Positions 55,131-64,000 of a stretch of 64,000 nucleotides of DNA are shown here, in pieces. Positions within the stretch are counted from its first letter, which is position 1. Each line of letters starts with the position of its first letter. Under the pieces are notes generated by a model. The model searched no databases, was not told where the DNA came from, and saw only the letters and a list, made by a program, of their open reading frames with translations. Where the stretch lies: the NCBI GenBank assembly GCA_002292215.1, contig DBBN01000074.1:1-64000 (forward strand), given 5' to 3'. This stretch comes from Glaciecola sp. UBA983 (GTDB taxonomy: Bacteria; Pseudomonadota; Gammaproteobacteria; Enterobacterales; Alteromonadaceae). Made by a program: the position numbers and the translations under genes.

Positions 55131-55157
55131 TGCTATTGAGAATTATTCTCAATAGCA
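55131..55157. promoter_or_regulatory. Fur-type operator upstream of the ferric-iron transporter
   Basis: A perfect 13-1-13 palindrome centred on 55144. Its core TGAGAAT-T-ATTCTCA fits the 7-1-7 Fur box pattern TGATAAT-N-ATTATCA. It ends 38 bases before the GTG start of the binding-protein gene and would block its promoter when iron is replete. Confidence 0.8.
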
Positions 55158-55195
55158 TTATTATCCGAGTAGTTGATTATTTAAGGAATAAACTA

Positions 55196-56227
55196 GTGAG
55201 AAAAATTGTATTAGGCCTTATGGCTAGTATGTTGTGTATGCCTACTGTTACGACATATGCTAGCGCCAATCCAACTGCTGCGAACCCTGAGTCCCTTAAT
55301 ATCTATTCAGCGCGAAATGAAGCCTTGATCAAGCCGTTATTAGATCAATTTGCATCGCAACACAATGTCACAATCAACCTTGTTACTGGAAAAGCGGATG
55401 CGTTATTAGCCCGAGCGAAGAGTGAAGGGCAGTTTTCTCCTGTCGATATTATTATCACGACTGACGTCGGACGATTAGCTCGAGCTAAATCGCAAGGATT
55501 AACCCAGCCTATTACCGCCACATTACCTGCGTTTGCGACGTTACAAGATCCACAACAACATTGGGTCGCTCTCACCACGCGTAATCGTCCTATTATTATT
55601 AATCCCAGCAATATTGCGGAAGGTGAAATAACGCGCTATGAAGATCTCGTCAAGCCTGAATATAAAGGCCGTGTGTGCGTGCGTTCTTCAACCAATATTT
55701 ATAATCAATCGATGGTTGCAGCTATGCTGATGCAACAAGGTGAGGCCGCAACGTTAGCTTGGGCTAAAGGCCTAGTTAATAATTTTGCGCGTCGCCCTAA
55801 AGGCGGTGATCGTGACCAGATTAAAGCAATCGTCGCAGGAGTCTGTGATATCGCTCTGGCAAATACTTATTATTTAGCGGCGATGCGCAATGCCGATGCT
55901 GATTCAGTAGCTATCGCAAATCAAGTCAAAGTGGTCTGGCCGAACCAATCTGACCGCGGTGTACACCTGAATATATCTGGGATAGCTGTCGCTAAATATG
56001 CCAAAAATACCGAGATAGCTAACCAGTTAATTGCGTTTATGCTTGGTCGAGAGGCACAAGATTGGTATGCAAAAACCAACCATGAATATCCGGTTGACCC
56101 AGCAATTGAATGGTCCGGTACGCTACAAGCTATGGGAACATTTAAAGCTGAAAGTGTAGAATTAAACGAAGTGGGCGAGCTCAATGCGAAAGCCTTACAG
56201 ATCATGGATAAAGCCGGTTGGCAATAA
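55196..56227 (+). CDS. fbpA: Periplasmic ferric-iron-binding protein of an ABC importer
   Basis: A 343-residue binding protein of the FbpA/FutA type. The signal peptide (VRKIVLGLMASMLCMP to about YASA) starts at a GTG at 55196 with AAGGA about 9 bases upstream; an upstream in-frame ATG (55130) overlaps the Fur box and is rejected. The mature part begins LNIYSARNEALIKPLLDQF, as in iron-binding proteins, and contains the paired tyrosines NTYYLA that chelate Fe3+. First gene of fbpABC under the Fur-type site. Confidence 0.92.
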   Translation: MRKIVLGLMASMLCMPTVTTYASANPTAANPESLNIYSARNEALIKPLLDQFASQHNVTINLVTGKADALLARAKSEGQFSPVDIIITTDVGRLARAKSQGLTQPITATLPAFATLQDPQQHWVALTTRNRPIIINPSNIAEGEITRYEDLVKPEYKGRVCVRSSTNIYNQSMVAAMLMQQGEAATLAWAKGLVNNFARRPKGGDRDQIKAIVAGVCDIALANTYYLAAMRNADADSVAIANQVKVVWPNQSDRGVHLNISGIAVAKYAKNTEIANQLIAFMLGREAQDWYAKTNHEYPVDPAIEWSGTLQAMGTFKAESVELNEVGELNAKALQIMDKAGWQ

Positions 56228-57870
56228 CCTCTGTGTTTACCTCGTTAGGTCGCTCTTTCGTTACTTCGATGATTGCTGTACTGCGTGATACGTGGTTTGT
56301 CAGTGCGTTATGTTTATGCGCGCTGCTTGGCGTACCAATCATTGCGATCTTATGGAGCTTTACTGATATTTCACTGCCTTTGTGGACACATTTGATTGAT
56401 ACCAATTTAAGCTTGTATATTGGCAACAGTTTACTGTTAGCGCTTGGTGTAGGTATAGGTAGTGGGGTGTTAGGTGTCAGCTTAGCTTGGTGCGTAACAC
56501 AATATGAATTTTGGGGACGTAGTTGGTTCCAATGGGCGTTATTGTTACCTTTAGCCATGCCCGCATACATTATGGCATATACATATACGGGATTATTTGA
56601 TGATCTGGGATGGTTTGACAGTCGTTCATTAATCGGTGCAATTGCCTTTATGTCACTAGTGTTGTATCCCTATGTCTTCATGCTTGCAAAAACTGCCTTT
56701 TCTGGGCAACAACAACAATATCAAGAAGTCGCAGCGACATTAGGTATTACACGTTCGGCTTATTTTCTTAAAATCGCATTACCCATCGCCCGACCTGCAG
56801 TGTTAACGGGCGTTGCACTAGCTATGATGGAAGCTTTAGCTGATTATGGTACTGTGGCATTTTTTGGCATCTCCACGTTTACTACGGGGATATTTCGAAC
56901 CTGGTTTGGCATGGGCGAAATGCAATTGGCTAGTCAACTTGCTGGCGGTTTGGCATTATTTGTATTAGTGGTGCTAGGTTTAGAAAAACATAGCCGTCGT
57001 AATATGCGATTTTATCAGACCCAAGATCTTCCAGTGAATAAAGACACCAGTGCCCGTGCTCGATCCACGAAATCTCTCTCGGTACAGTCTTCAATTAGTC
57101 ATTACGCATTAAGTGCGTATTGTTTGAGCGTGTTGTTACTGGCCTTTATAGTCCCCGTCACACAATTATGTGTGTGGGCATTGAGTACCTTAGAACACAT
57201 TGACGTCACTGAGTACTGGACACTATTGGTGAACAGCTTTTCGTTAGCCTTGTTTAGTAGTATTTTGATTGTGTTAATCGCTCTATGTCTGTCTTATGCG
57301 CAGCGTTTTGCTAAAACCAAGTCCGTCGGATATTTGACCCAGTTCGCTGCGTTAGGCTACGCAATCCCCGGTACTGTTCTAGCAATTGGTATATTGCAAC
57401 CGTTCGGGTGGCTTGATGAGCAGCTCAACTACGTATGGTATCAATGGTTTGGCGAATACATTGGTTTAGTATTTTCGGGGACGTTTGTTGCGTTGTTTTT
57501 TGCATATTGTGTTCGATTTTTAAGTGTTGCTATGCATAACACCCAAACAGGGTTAGAGCGGATCAAGCCTAATATTGATGATGCGGTACTAACCCTAGGA
57601 CGAGGGCGATTGAGTTTAATGCGTCGTATCCATTTCCCGTTACTGCGCAAGAGTCTTCTGGCAGCGAGTATTTTAGTGTTTGTTGATGTGTTAAAAGAAC
57701 TACCTGCAACGTTAATTTTACGTCCGTTTAATTTTAATACACTTGCTGTTAAAGCATTTGAGTACGCGGCTGATGAACGATTGATTGCCGCGGCGATGCC
57801 ATCCGTCACCATCGTTATTATCGGTATTATACCGGTTATCATGTTAACCCGAGCGATGCAGCAAAATTAA
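56218..57870 (+). CDS. fbpB: Ferric-iron ABC importer permease (fused two-domain)
   Basis: A permease of about 550 residues with about 12 helices and two copies of the binding-protein-dependent permease domain. EAA-type loops are seen in the first half (EVAATLGITRSAYFLKIALP) and the second half (DDAVLTLGRGRLSLMRRIHFP). The start is uncertain: a TTG at 56218 overlaps the fbpA stop by 10 bases, a GTG is at 56233, and an ATG is at 56269; none has a clear Shine-Dalgarno. Middle gene of the iron operon. Confidence 0.9.
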   Translation: MAITSVFTSLGRSFVTSMIAVLRDTWFVSALCLCALLGVPIIAILWSFTDISLPLWTHLIDTNLSLYIGNSLLLALGVGIGSGVLGVSLAWCVTQYEFWGRSWFQWALLLPLAMPAYIMAYTYTGLFDDLGWFDSRSLIGAIAFMSLVLYPYVFMLAKTAFSGQQQQYQEVAATLGITRSAYFLKIALPIARPAVLTGVALAMMEALADYGTVAFFGISTFTTGIFRTWFGMGEMQLASQLAGGLALFVLVVLGLEKHSRRNMRFYQTQDLPVNKDTSARARSTKSLSVQSSISHYALSAYCLSVLLLAFIVPVTQLCVWALSTLEHIDVTEYWTLLVNSFSLALFSSILIVLIALCLSYAQRFAKTKSVGYLTQFAALGYAIPGTVLAIGILQPFGWLDEQLNYVWYQWFGEYIGLVFSGTFVALFFAYCVRFLSVAMHNTQTGLERIKPNIDDAVLTLGRGRLSLMRRIHFPLLRKSLLAASILVFVDVLKELPATLILRPFNFNTLAVKAFEYAADERLIAAAMPSVTIVIIGIIPVIMLTRAMQQN

Positions 57871-57913
57871 TTGCTTGTGACTGACCCCTGTTTAAATAAA
57901 TGAGCCAAGTATT

Positions 57914-58960
57914 ATGTTGAAATTAGAGAATATTCAAATTGCATTGGGTGAAAAACAAATTATCCATGATGTATCATTGTCTTTGGCGAGTGGTGATATT
58001 GGCTGCTTATTAGGTCCTTCTGGTTGTGGCAAAACCACTTTGTTACGAGCAATAGCAGGGTTTATTCCGCTCGTGGCTGGGACAATCCGAATTAAAGGCG
58101 AAACCGTCAGTAGCTCGCAGCAACATATTGATGTGACGCAGCGAAAAGTAGGCGTGGTATTTCAAGATTTTGCTTTATTTCCGCATTTAACGGTCGGTCA
58201 AAATATTGTGTTTGGTTTACATCAGCAAACAACACAACAGCAACAAGCTCGGTTGACTGAGTTATTGGATTTAACCCAATTAACCGAATATGCTGACCAA
58301 TACCCTCACCAGTTATCAGGTGGACAACAGCAACGTGTCGCGATCGCTCGTGCATTAGCGCCTCGCCCAGAAATATTGTTACTTGATGAGCCATTTTCTG
58401 CACTTGATCCTTCTTTACGAGAATCGTTAGCGCTGGACATCAAAACGCTACTTAAATATGAGGGCGTCACTGCGTTATTGATTACACATGACCAAACCGA
58501 AGCGTTTACCATCGCGGATAAAATCGCCGTGATGAATGACGGTCATATTGAACAATACGCCAGTGCTTACGATTTATATCACGAACCGCAAACGTATTTT
58601 GTCGCTAATTTTGTCGGAGAAGGGCGTTTTATCCAAGGACGAGTGGTTGTTGCACCTAACACTCATGGTGTGATTCAAACTGCGTTGGGCGAGTTTGCTG
58701 TCCATGAAGAACCCGCTCTTGCAGAATATGAAAAGCAAGCATTATTGTTGGTACGCCCTGATGATTTTGTTGTTGAGCCGACCAGCCCATATCAAGTGAC
58801 TGTGATTGGTCGAGCATTTCGTGGTGCGCATATATTGTATACGTTTAGACATGCTGATAGCGGGCAAGATGTCTTGTGTTTATTACCTAGTCACCATGAC
58901 TATCAAGTCGGCACCACTGTGGGTATCCGACTTGAATTAGAGCATGTTATTTATTTTTAA
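57914..58960 (+). CDS. fbpC: Ferric-iron ABC importer ATPase
   Basis: A 348-residue ABC ATPase with Walker A LGPSGCGKTTLLRA (about 34-47), Q-loop VFQDFALFPHL, signature LSGGQQQRVAIARAL, Walker B ILLLDEPFSALD and a switch His in LLITHDQTEA. The C-terminal TOBE-like region (about 240-348) is the FbpC/PotA type. It follows fbpB by about 40 bases and completes the fbpABC system that moves Fe3+ from the periplasm to the cytoplasm. Confidence 0.94.
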   Translation: MLKLENIQIALGEKQIIHDVSLSLASGDIGCLLGPSGCGKTTLLRAIAGFIPLVAGTIRIKGETVSSSQQHIDVTQRKVGVVFQDFALFPHLTVGQNIVFGLHQQTTQQQQARLTELLDLTQLTEYADQYPHQLSGGQQQRVAIARALAPRPEILLLDEPFSALDPSLRESLALDIKTLLKYEGVTALLITHDQTEAFTIADKIAVMNDGHIEQYASAYDLYHEPQTYFVANFVGEGRFIQGRVVVAPNTHGVIQTALGEFAVHEEPALAEYEKQALLLVRPDDFVVEPTSPYQVTVIGRAFRGAHILYTFRHADSGQDVLCLLPSHHDYQVGTTVGIRLELEHVIYF

Positions 58961-58975
58961 GCTAACGGCGCTAAC

Positions 58976-61156
58976 TTAAAAGTTAACGCGATAGCCGATT
59001 TGAATGGTACGTGGTTTACCTGTTTGGATTGCACCATGCTGGCGAGTAGCAATGTAAGTTTTATCTAATACATTATCCATGACGGCATATATCTGCTGCG
59101 TATTATCAATACTATATTGTGCCGATAGATTGACCACGGTGCGACGAGCAATACCATTGCTCGAGTCGATAACGCCACTGCCTGCTTGAGTGCGCATTTC
59201 GTCTAGCATTTGCACTGAAGCAAGCACCTGCCAGTTATACCCTTTGACACCTGATTCAACTTGTATCACTGTTTGTGGCAGATAGGGCAAGTCGTCCCCT
59301 CGAGATACTGAACCCCATGATTCTAAATCTGACTCAAAACTTTCATCAAAAGTGGCGTTTGAATAAGTGTAATTAATATTCAATGGGATTTGTACTGCGC
59401 CAACTTGCCATGCCTGTTGTAAACTGAGTTCAATTCCATCTATGCTGACTTTACCGGCATTATATTGATTGCCAATTAAAGAATCATCACAGCCTTGGCT
59501 TGCGGTACAGTTACCGTGTAAGTTGTCTAAACGAGTAGAAAACGCAATAGCTTCAATCTGTAAATCTTTGTCATTAAAACGCACACCAGATTCAGCATTC
59601 CAACCATCTTCAATTTCAGCATTTTGATTACCCGGTGCCGGGGGAGCAAATGACCGTTGCACACCTGCTAGAACAACCCAATCATCATTTAATTGGTACG
59701 TTAAGCCTAACGCTGGTAATAACGCATCTACAGTATTACTGCGAACCATTGGCGCTGAACTGCGCTGTGGATCCGCCGTACCCCATTCCTCTCTGGTTAA
59801 CTCGACATCTTCATAGCGTAATCCACCTTTGAATGTCAGATCGGCTATTTCCCATGTGTCATGGATAAACAAGCTCGTTGCGTTAGCGCTATCAATGCGA
59901 TTGGAATCAGTACCAGGAATGCCTTTACTACTAAGTAACATGGTTTGGTCGGTATTGAGAGTGAATTTATCGACCCATTGATAGCGGTCCATGTCATCTT
60001 GATGCAAGCGTAGCCCAAAACGTATATCATGATCGCCAGTGCGATAAGCGAGTTCACCCTGGATCCCTTGGGCGCTGTAACTTCGGTTATTTGCTTTAAT
60101 TTGTACTTCCGGTAGCTCGCTGTTAATGTAAGTGCCATTATCTATTTGTGCTGCAATGGATTCGGCACCACTGCCCAAACTAAAGCCACCAACCTTACTC
60201 GTTTTGTACCAATTACGGGCGAAGTCATTGCTATACGCAATAATACTTACGTCACTGTTAGCTGAAATGATGTAATCATAATGCACTGATAGATGGGTGT
60301 GGTCAGTTGTCATTTCATCAAGTTGCGACGCACTGTAACGTTGATATGGATTTTCAGCGTAGTCATCGTCTAATAAACCTAAATACGTTTCGTCGGAGTT
60401 TTCTTCAGAGTACTTGGCTTTGAATTCTAAATGGTGTTGCTGCTCGGAACCTAAGTAAGTATCCAATTTAATCATTGCATCGGTTTTTTCAAATCCAGTA
60501 TCTTGACCGGAATTTAGATCTTTAAAGCCATCAGCGCCATAATGAAATACTTCAGCCATTGCACCACTAGAATCATTTCGACCGCCGACAACGGCATGTA
60601 CTTTACGGTAAGCATCACTGCCTAAGGCAACATCGAACTTACCCGCTAGCGGGGCATCAGGTGTTGCTGTGGATAGTAAATTAATGACACCCCCAGAAGT
60701 GCGCGGGCCATATTTGACACTTGAAGACCCTTTTAAAATTTCAATGGCACTCATGCGTCCAATCGTTGGGAAATAATATGCAGCAGGGGAGGCATAGGGA
60801 GCCGGAGCGGCTAATACACCATCTTCAAGTACGGTGATTTTTTCTGAACGGTCTGCTGAGTTTCCGCGCATGCCAATATTAGGTCGCAAGCCATACCCGT
60901 CTTCTTCTACAAAATACACACCCGGCGCTTTGGCTAAGATGCGATTGATATCAGTAATGGCGTAATTATTTAATGTGTCCTGATCAATATAACTGCCTGA
61001 ACCCGGTGTCGAATTAATTGCCGCTTTTGAGCCGATGATAGAAATTTGCTCAATTGTGTCATTATTTTGCTGCGTATCGCTAAGAGCTGCATTGGCATGC
61101 CCTAGAGTGAATGAACAAAGAGTAGAAATAGCAATGGCTAGGGGAGTACGTTTCAT
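58976..61156 (-). CDS. TonB-dependent outer-membrane receptor, FecA-like
   Basis: A 726-residue receptor: signal peptide to about residue 24 (LGHANA), plug domain (about 35-165) and a 22-strand barrel ending in the typical terminal aromatic (IGYRVNF). The plug contains GYGLRPNIGMRGNSADRSEK, PAPYASPAAYYFPTIGRM and YGPRTSGGVINLLS, resembling FecA. There is no N-terminal signalling domain of the FecA type. The ATG at 61156 has AAGGAT 4 bases upstream, favouring it over 61177. It is convergent with fbpC. A Fur-type box at 61229-61243 lies upstream. Ligand: an iron chelate, citrate-like by similarity only. Confidence 0.92.
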   Translation of the reverse strand: MKRTPLAIAISTLCSFTLGHANAALSDTQQNNDTIEQISIIGSKAAINSTPGSGSYIDQDTLNNYAITDINRILAKAPGVYFVEEDGYGLRPNIGMRGNSADRSEKITVLEDGVLAAPAPYASPAAYYFPTIGRMSAIEILKGSSSVKYGPRTSGGVINLLSTATPDAPLAGKFDVALGSDAYRKVHAVVGGRNDSSGAMAEVFHYGADGFKDLNSGQDTGFEKTDAMIKLDTYLGSEQQHHLEFKAKYSEENSDETYLGLLDDDYAENPYQRYSASQLDEMTTDHTHLSVHYDYIISANSDVSIIAYSNDFARNWYKTSKVGGFSLGSGAESIAAQIDNGTYINSELPEVQIKANNRSYSAQGIQGELAYRTGDHDIRFGLRLHQDDMDRYQWVDKFTLNTDQTMLLSSKGIPGTDSNRIDSANATSLFIHDTWEIADLTFKGGLRYEDVELTREEWGTADPQRSSAPMVRSNTVDALLPALGLTYQLNDDWVVLAGVQRSFAPPAPGNQNAEIEDGWNAESGVRFNDKDLQIEAIAFSTRLDNLHGNCTASQGCDDSLIGNQYNAGKVSIDGIELSLQQAWQVGAVQIPLNINYTYSNATFDESFESDLESWGSVSRGDDLPYLPQTVIQVESGVKGYNWQVLASVQMLDEMRTQAGSGVIDSSNGIARRTVVNLSAQYSIDNTQQIYAVMDNVLDKTYIATRQHGAIQTGKPRTIQIGYRVNF

Positions 61157-61228
61157 TTTTATCCTTATGAAGAACAATTAATATAGAATAATAAAGTCAA
61201 TATGGAGCAATTTAAACATTAATCTAAA

Positions 61229-61243
61229 TGAGAATCAATCTCA
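61229..61243. promoter_or_regulatory. Fur-type box between the TonB receptor and the GGDEF/EAL gene
   Basis: TGAGAAT-C-AATCTCA matches the 7-1-7 Fur pattern with one mismatch relative to the site at 55131. It lies 72 bases before the receptor start and about 100 bases before the divergent GGDEF/EAL gene. Confidence 0.7.
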
Positions 61244-61346
61244 ATTGCATTTATTTTTTGAAAAGGGGATTTTGTAACCAAAAGTTAATAAATTCAATTT
61301 GCTGCCGTTAAGTATGTAATTGTATTTGCATTCATGGACGGTATGC

Positions 61347-63479
61347 ATGTTTTCTAGCGTTAAATCATCAGTGGTGACAATTATCTTGTTGTTGGTTGTG
61401 AGCTTGACCGCAGTGGTAATGGGATTTGTGTTAATCGAATATGAAAAATTATATTCCGATGTGGTTGAGGATAATCTGTCTGGTTTAAGCCAAAATTTTT
61501 CCCAAGAATTATTACCTATCCTCACATCAACCCAATCTGAAAAAGCCAAACAGATTAGTATCAAAGATACATTAATGAATTTAGATGCTTATAAAAGTGT
61601 ATTTGAAGCGAAAGTATTCGGTATTGATACTACCATAATACAAAGTTACGTAGGACCCGCTGGTAAACAAGATATTTTACGACTAAACAAAATCGATCAA
61701 ATCGATATGCCCCTCACGGATGATGGTATTAAGATTGCTAATGGGTTTATGTTTGCAACAAAAAGAATCGGCGAATCTCCCTTTGCTCTTGGCTATATAC
61801 AAGTGGTGGTTGATCTTCAAGGTCCTTTATCAGCGAGTAAATTGAACTTGCTATCACAAACCTTATCGACCATATTGATTGCTACTGCAGTAGTCATGAC
61901 CATTGCTATTTTGTTATTAAACCGACTACTCCAACCATTATCTAGGCTCTCCTCTTTTACAAAGCAAATTGATTCGGCAAAAAATTATTCGTTGAGGTTT
62001 AGTGCGGCGGGCAATAACGAAGTTGTACTGTTAGGTAAAAATATCAACAGCATGCTCGACACAATCAATCTTGAACTAGAAAAAAACAAATCTCACACCA
62101 AGACATTAGAAGCACAGCAAGAAACGATGACTAAACTGGCAAACTATGATGCCTTAACTGGACTCCCTAATCGCCAATTTATTATGGATACACTGCGCTA
62201 TAAGTTAGCCGAAGCACGCCGCAATAATCATGACGTCGCCTTGTTGTTTTTTGATTTGGATGGATTTAAAAGCATTAACGACTCTTTAGGACATGAAGCG
62301 GGCGATCATGTGTTAGTTGAAGTGGCTAAACGAGTGAACGATTTGATGCGCGATGGCGACTTAGTATCACGTTTAGGTGGCGATGAGTTTTTAATTGTGC
62401 CTGAATCCGAACCGACGCAAAGTGAATTAACAGTAATATGTCAGCGCATTTTACAAACGGTCGATCAACCGATAATGATCAAAGGAGTTGAACTCAGAGT
62501 GGGCTTAAGTATTGGCATTGCCAAAGCTATCGATGTTAACTATGACCTAACGGATTTAGTTGGTAATGCCGATGTGGCTATGTACCGATCGAAAACGAAT
62601 GGACGTGGTACTTATACGATGTTTAGCAGTGACTTGATTGAAGACTACAAACGTAAATTATTAATCACTAACAGCATCGCCAGGGTAATTGAAGAGCAAG
62701 AGTTTACATTATATTACCAAGCCAAAATTAATCGTGATGGTTTATTAATGGGCTTTGAAGCACTGATACGGTGGTTGCATCCATCTCTGGGGATGATTTC
62801 TCCTGGAGAGTTTATTCCGATAGCTGAACATAGTGGTAAGGTACATGTGATTTCGCGTTGGGTTATTACCCAAGTATGCAAAGAAATGCAAGTTATCCAA
62901 ACGCTGACAAACCGAGATTTACGGATCTCGTTGAACCTCTCAGCACACGATTTACATGCTGCTGATCTCTATGATTTTGTCAAAAAAGAAATCGATCATT
63001 ATTGTATTAATCCTAAATTGTTAGAATTTGAAATCACTGAATCTGCATATTTGGAAAGCTTTCAATCTTCGAATGAGTGCTTGAAAAAATTTGGTGACTT
63101 TGGCTGTTCGATTGCGTTGGATGATTTTGGTACTGGGTATTCAAGTTTGAGTTATTTGACACAAATAAAAATCGACACTTTAAAAATCGACCAACAATTT
63201 GTCAAAGAAATTGATTATTCAAGTAGAAGTCGCTTAGTCACCAGTACGATCATTGATTTAGCCAAAAGCTTAAACTTAACGATTTGCGCTGAAGGGATAG
63301 AAAGTCGAATTCAACAAGCTTATTTGACAGAGCTTGGTTGTGATTATTATCAAGGTTTTTTGTATAGCAAACCACTCCCATTAGAAGACTTATTTGCGGT
63401 TGACTTTAACTTTACTGTTGAGTTTGTGGAAGACTCGGAAGTTAACTTAACTAAGGTTGAAAACGTGTATACGTTTTAA
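61347..63479 (+). CDS. Membrane GGDEF-EAL c-di-GMP enzyme
   Basis: A 710-residue protein: a helix near 8-30, a periplasmic sensor region of about 140 residues, a second helix (about 175-197), HAMP linker and a short coiled coil. A GGDEF domain follows, with an intact RLGGDEF and an inhibitory RDGD site five residues earlier; then an EAL domain with GFEALIRW and ALDDFGTGYSSLSYL. Both active sites look complete, so it may make or degrade c-di-GMP. The ATG at 61347 is preferred to an upstream TTG. It is divergent from the TonB receptor across a Fur-type site. Confidence 0.93.
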   Translation: MFSSVKSSVVTIILLLVVSLTAVVMGFVLIEYEKLYSDVVEDNLSGLSQNFSQELLPILTSTQSEKAKQISIKDTLMNLDAYKSVFEAKVFGIDTTIIQSYVGPAGKQDILRLNKIDQIDMPLTDDGIKIANGFMFATKRIGESPFALGYIQVVVDLQGPLSASKLNLLSQTLSTILIATAVVMTIAILLLNRLLQPLSRLSSFTKQIDSAKNYSLRFSAAGNNEVVLLGKNINSMLDTINLELEKNKSHTKTLEAQQETMTKLANYDALTGLPNRQFIMDTLRYKLAEARRNNHDVALLFFDLDGFKSINDSLGHEAGDHVLVEVAKRVNDLMRDGDLVSRLGGDEFLIVPESEPTQSELTVICQRILQTVDQPIMIKGVELRVGLSIGIAKAIDVNYDLTDLVGNADVAMYRSKTNGRGTYTMFSSDLIEDYKRKLLITNSIARVIEEQEFTLYYQAKINRDGLLMGFEALIRWLHPSLGMISPGEFIPIAEHSGKVHVISRWVITQVCKEMQVIQTLTNRDLRISLNLSAHDLHAADLYDFVKKEIDHYCINPKLLEFEITESAYLESFQSSNECLKKFGDFGCSIALDDFGTGYSSLSYLTQIKIDTLKIDQQFVKEIDYSSRSRLVTSTIIDLAKSLNLTICAEGIESRIQQAYLTELGCDYYQGFLYSKPLPLEDLFAVDFNFTVEFVEDSEVNLTKVENVYTF

Positions 63480-63547
63480 TTGTGATTAATTGGCGTGATT
63501 GCTGTTTATATGCTTAGATTACAAGACTATTTAAGGGATTAATTAGC

Positions 63548-64000
63548 TTGTCACGACTCACGTTGAATCAAATGCTGATCATTATGATGCTTATTACTAG
63601 CTCCTGCATTTGGGGAGTGTTAGTCGTGGATAAACAACAGCGCGAAATCAATTACCAAAATTTAGTAAAAAAACAGCTTAATGTACAATCAAAATTATTA
63701 CTTGTCTTTGCCTTTACCAAAGATACTGCCGCACTAAATATACGTCTGTCCGAACATTTTAATACCACTAATACCAAATCGAATACTAGAATTGATAGTG
63801 ATCTAGACAAATTATTCTACCAATTAGATTTTCTATGTTTAGACTTATTGTTTTCGGAAAGCTGTAAACAAATCAGGCTTATCTTAACGAATCTGCAAAG
63901 TTATCCGATAGTCCTAGAATCCCGGTATATTGAACAGCAAGCTAAGATGCTGAGCAACCAAAATGACTTGCTGGTGAACAACATCATTGAGTTACTTGAG
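63548..64000 (+). CDS. N-terminus of a membrane-anchored sensor (partial, runs off window)
   Basis: An open frame of 151 codons continues to the right edge. It starts at a TTG at 63548 (AAGG about 11 bases upstream) or an internal ATG. The beginning SRLTLNQMLIIMMLITSSCI is one membrane helix followed by a polar, probably periplasmic helical region. This topology fits the input domain of a histidine kinase, chemoreceptor or cyclase, but no output domain is visible. It is about 70 bases after the GGDEF/EAL gene. Confidence 0.55.
   Translation, partial: MSRLTLNQMLIIMMLITSSCIWGVLVVDKQQREINYQNLVKKQLNVQSKLLLVFAFTKDTAALNIRLSEHFNTTNTKSNTRIDSDLDKLFYQLDFLCLDLLFSESCKQIRLILTNLQSYPIVLESRYIEQQAKMLSNQNDLLVNNIIELLE

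Noticed and set aside
55130-55195. ATG at 55130 as the start of the iron-binding protein
   Set aside because: It overlaps the Fur palindrome and would destroy the signal peptide; the GTG at 55196 has a good Shine-Dalgarno and a clean signal peptide.
1-64000. Defence island, prophage, transposon or CRISPR
   Set aside because: No repeats with spacers, integrases, transposases, phage structural genes or restriction enzymes were seen; gene content is core chromosome throughout.

Overview
This window is an ordinary, gene-dense, moderately AT-rich stretch of gammaproteobacterial chromosome, most likely from a marine member of the Alteromonadales. The evidence is gene content and order: rsxABCD, divergent ffh with ypjD and corB, rpsP-rimM-trmD-rplS, aroF-tyrA facing pheA, fadIJ beside a MoxR/DUF58/VWA/BatD cluster, and DUF3025 and DUF3379 proteins. 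I cannot name the genus. I saw no insertion sequence, prophage, CRISPR array, integrase or plasmid gene.

Layout. 1-3.1 kb: minus-strand rsxA-B-C-D, an electron-transfer complex (rsxD runs off the left edge). 3.26-3.49 kb: two identical tRNA-Asn genes with a strong promoter. 3.44-4.12 kb: the only long gene-free stretch, with a LexA-type box, an inverted pair of DnaA-type boxes and a third DnaA-type box. 4.1-7.5 kb: a MATE exporter and uvrB. 7.6-12.7 kb: a LysR regulator, queC/queE (queuosine precursor), an orphan periplasmic binding protein and asnB. 13-18.5 kb: an M28 lipoprotein peptidase, DUF3025, Yip1 and a NatAB-type ABC exporter. 18.6-24.1 kb: sulfate activation in the order cysD-cysC-cysQ-cysN-SLC13 permease. 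24.3-29.1 kb: putP, an ECF sigma factor with a DUF3379 partner, and a DUF885 lipoprotein peptidase. 29.2-36.4 kb: a six-gene Bat/MoxR cluster. 36.7-40.1 kb: fadIJ. 40.3-43.9 kb: an M16 protease-like gene without a standard start codon, sixA and a small hypothetical gene. 44-49.9 kb: corB, ypjD, ffh and the rpsP operon. 50.2-53.7 kb: aroF-tyrA and convergent pheA. 53.8-54.9 kb: a double-receiver protein and yciH. 55-61.2 kb: a ferric-iron ABC transporter and a FecA-like TonB receptor, both with Fur-type sites. 61.3-64 kb: a GGDEF/EAL protein and a truncated membrane sensor.

How they work together. Several neighbourhoods read as single pathways: sulfate uptake to PAPS; queuosine precursor synthesis; aromatic amino acid synthesis (a TyrR-type box before aroF, a terminator-like hairpin before pheA); fatty-acid beta-oxidation (a FadR-like half-conserved site before fadI); and iron uptake.

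The least ordinary signals are regulatory. (1) pheA and the ECF sigma gene both start a few bases after a terminator-shaped hairpin whose 3' arm carries a Shine-Dalgarno sequence; at pheA that sequence is correctly spaced for a two-codon Met-Phe reading frame. (2) The M16 gene keeps a conserved N-terminus, with its HxxEH motif, upstream of any ATG/GTG/TTG, so it uses AUU or is broken. (3) The 680-base gap before MATE-uvrB carries LexA-like and DnaA-like sites. No clearly new multi-gene system was found.
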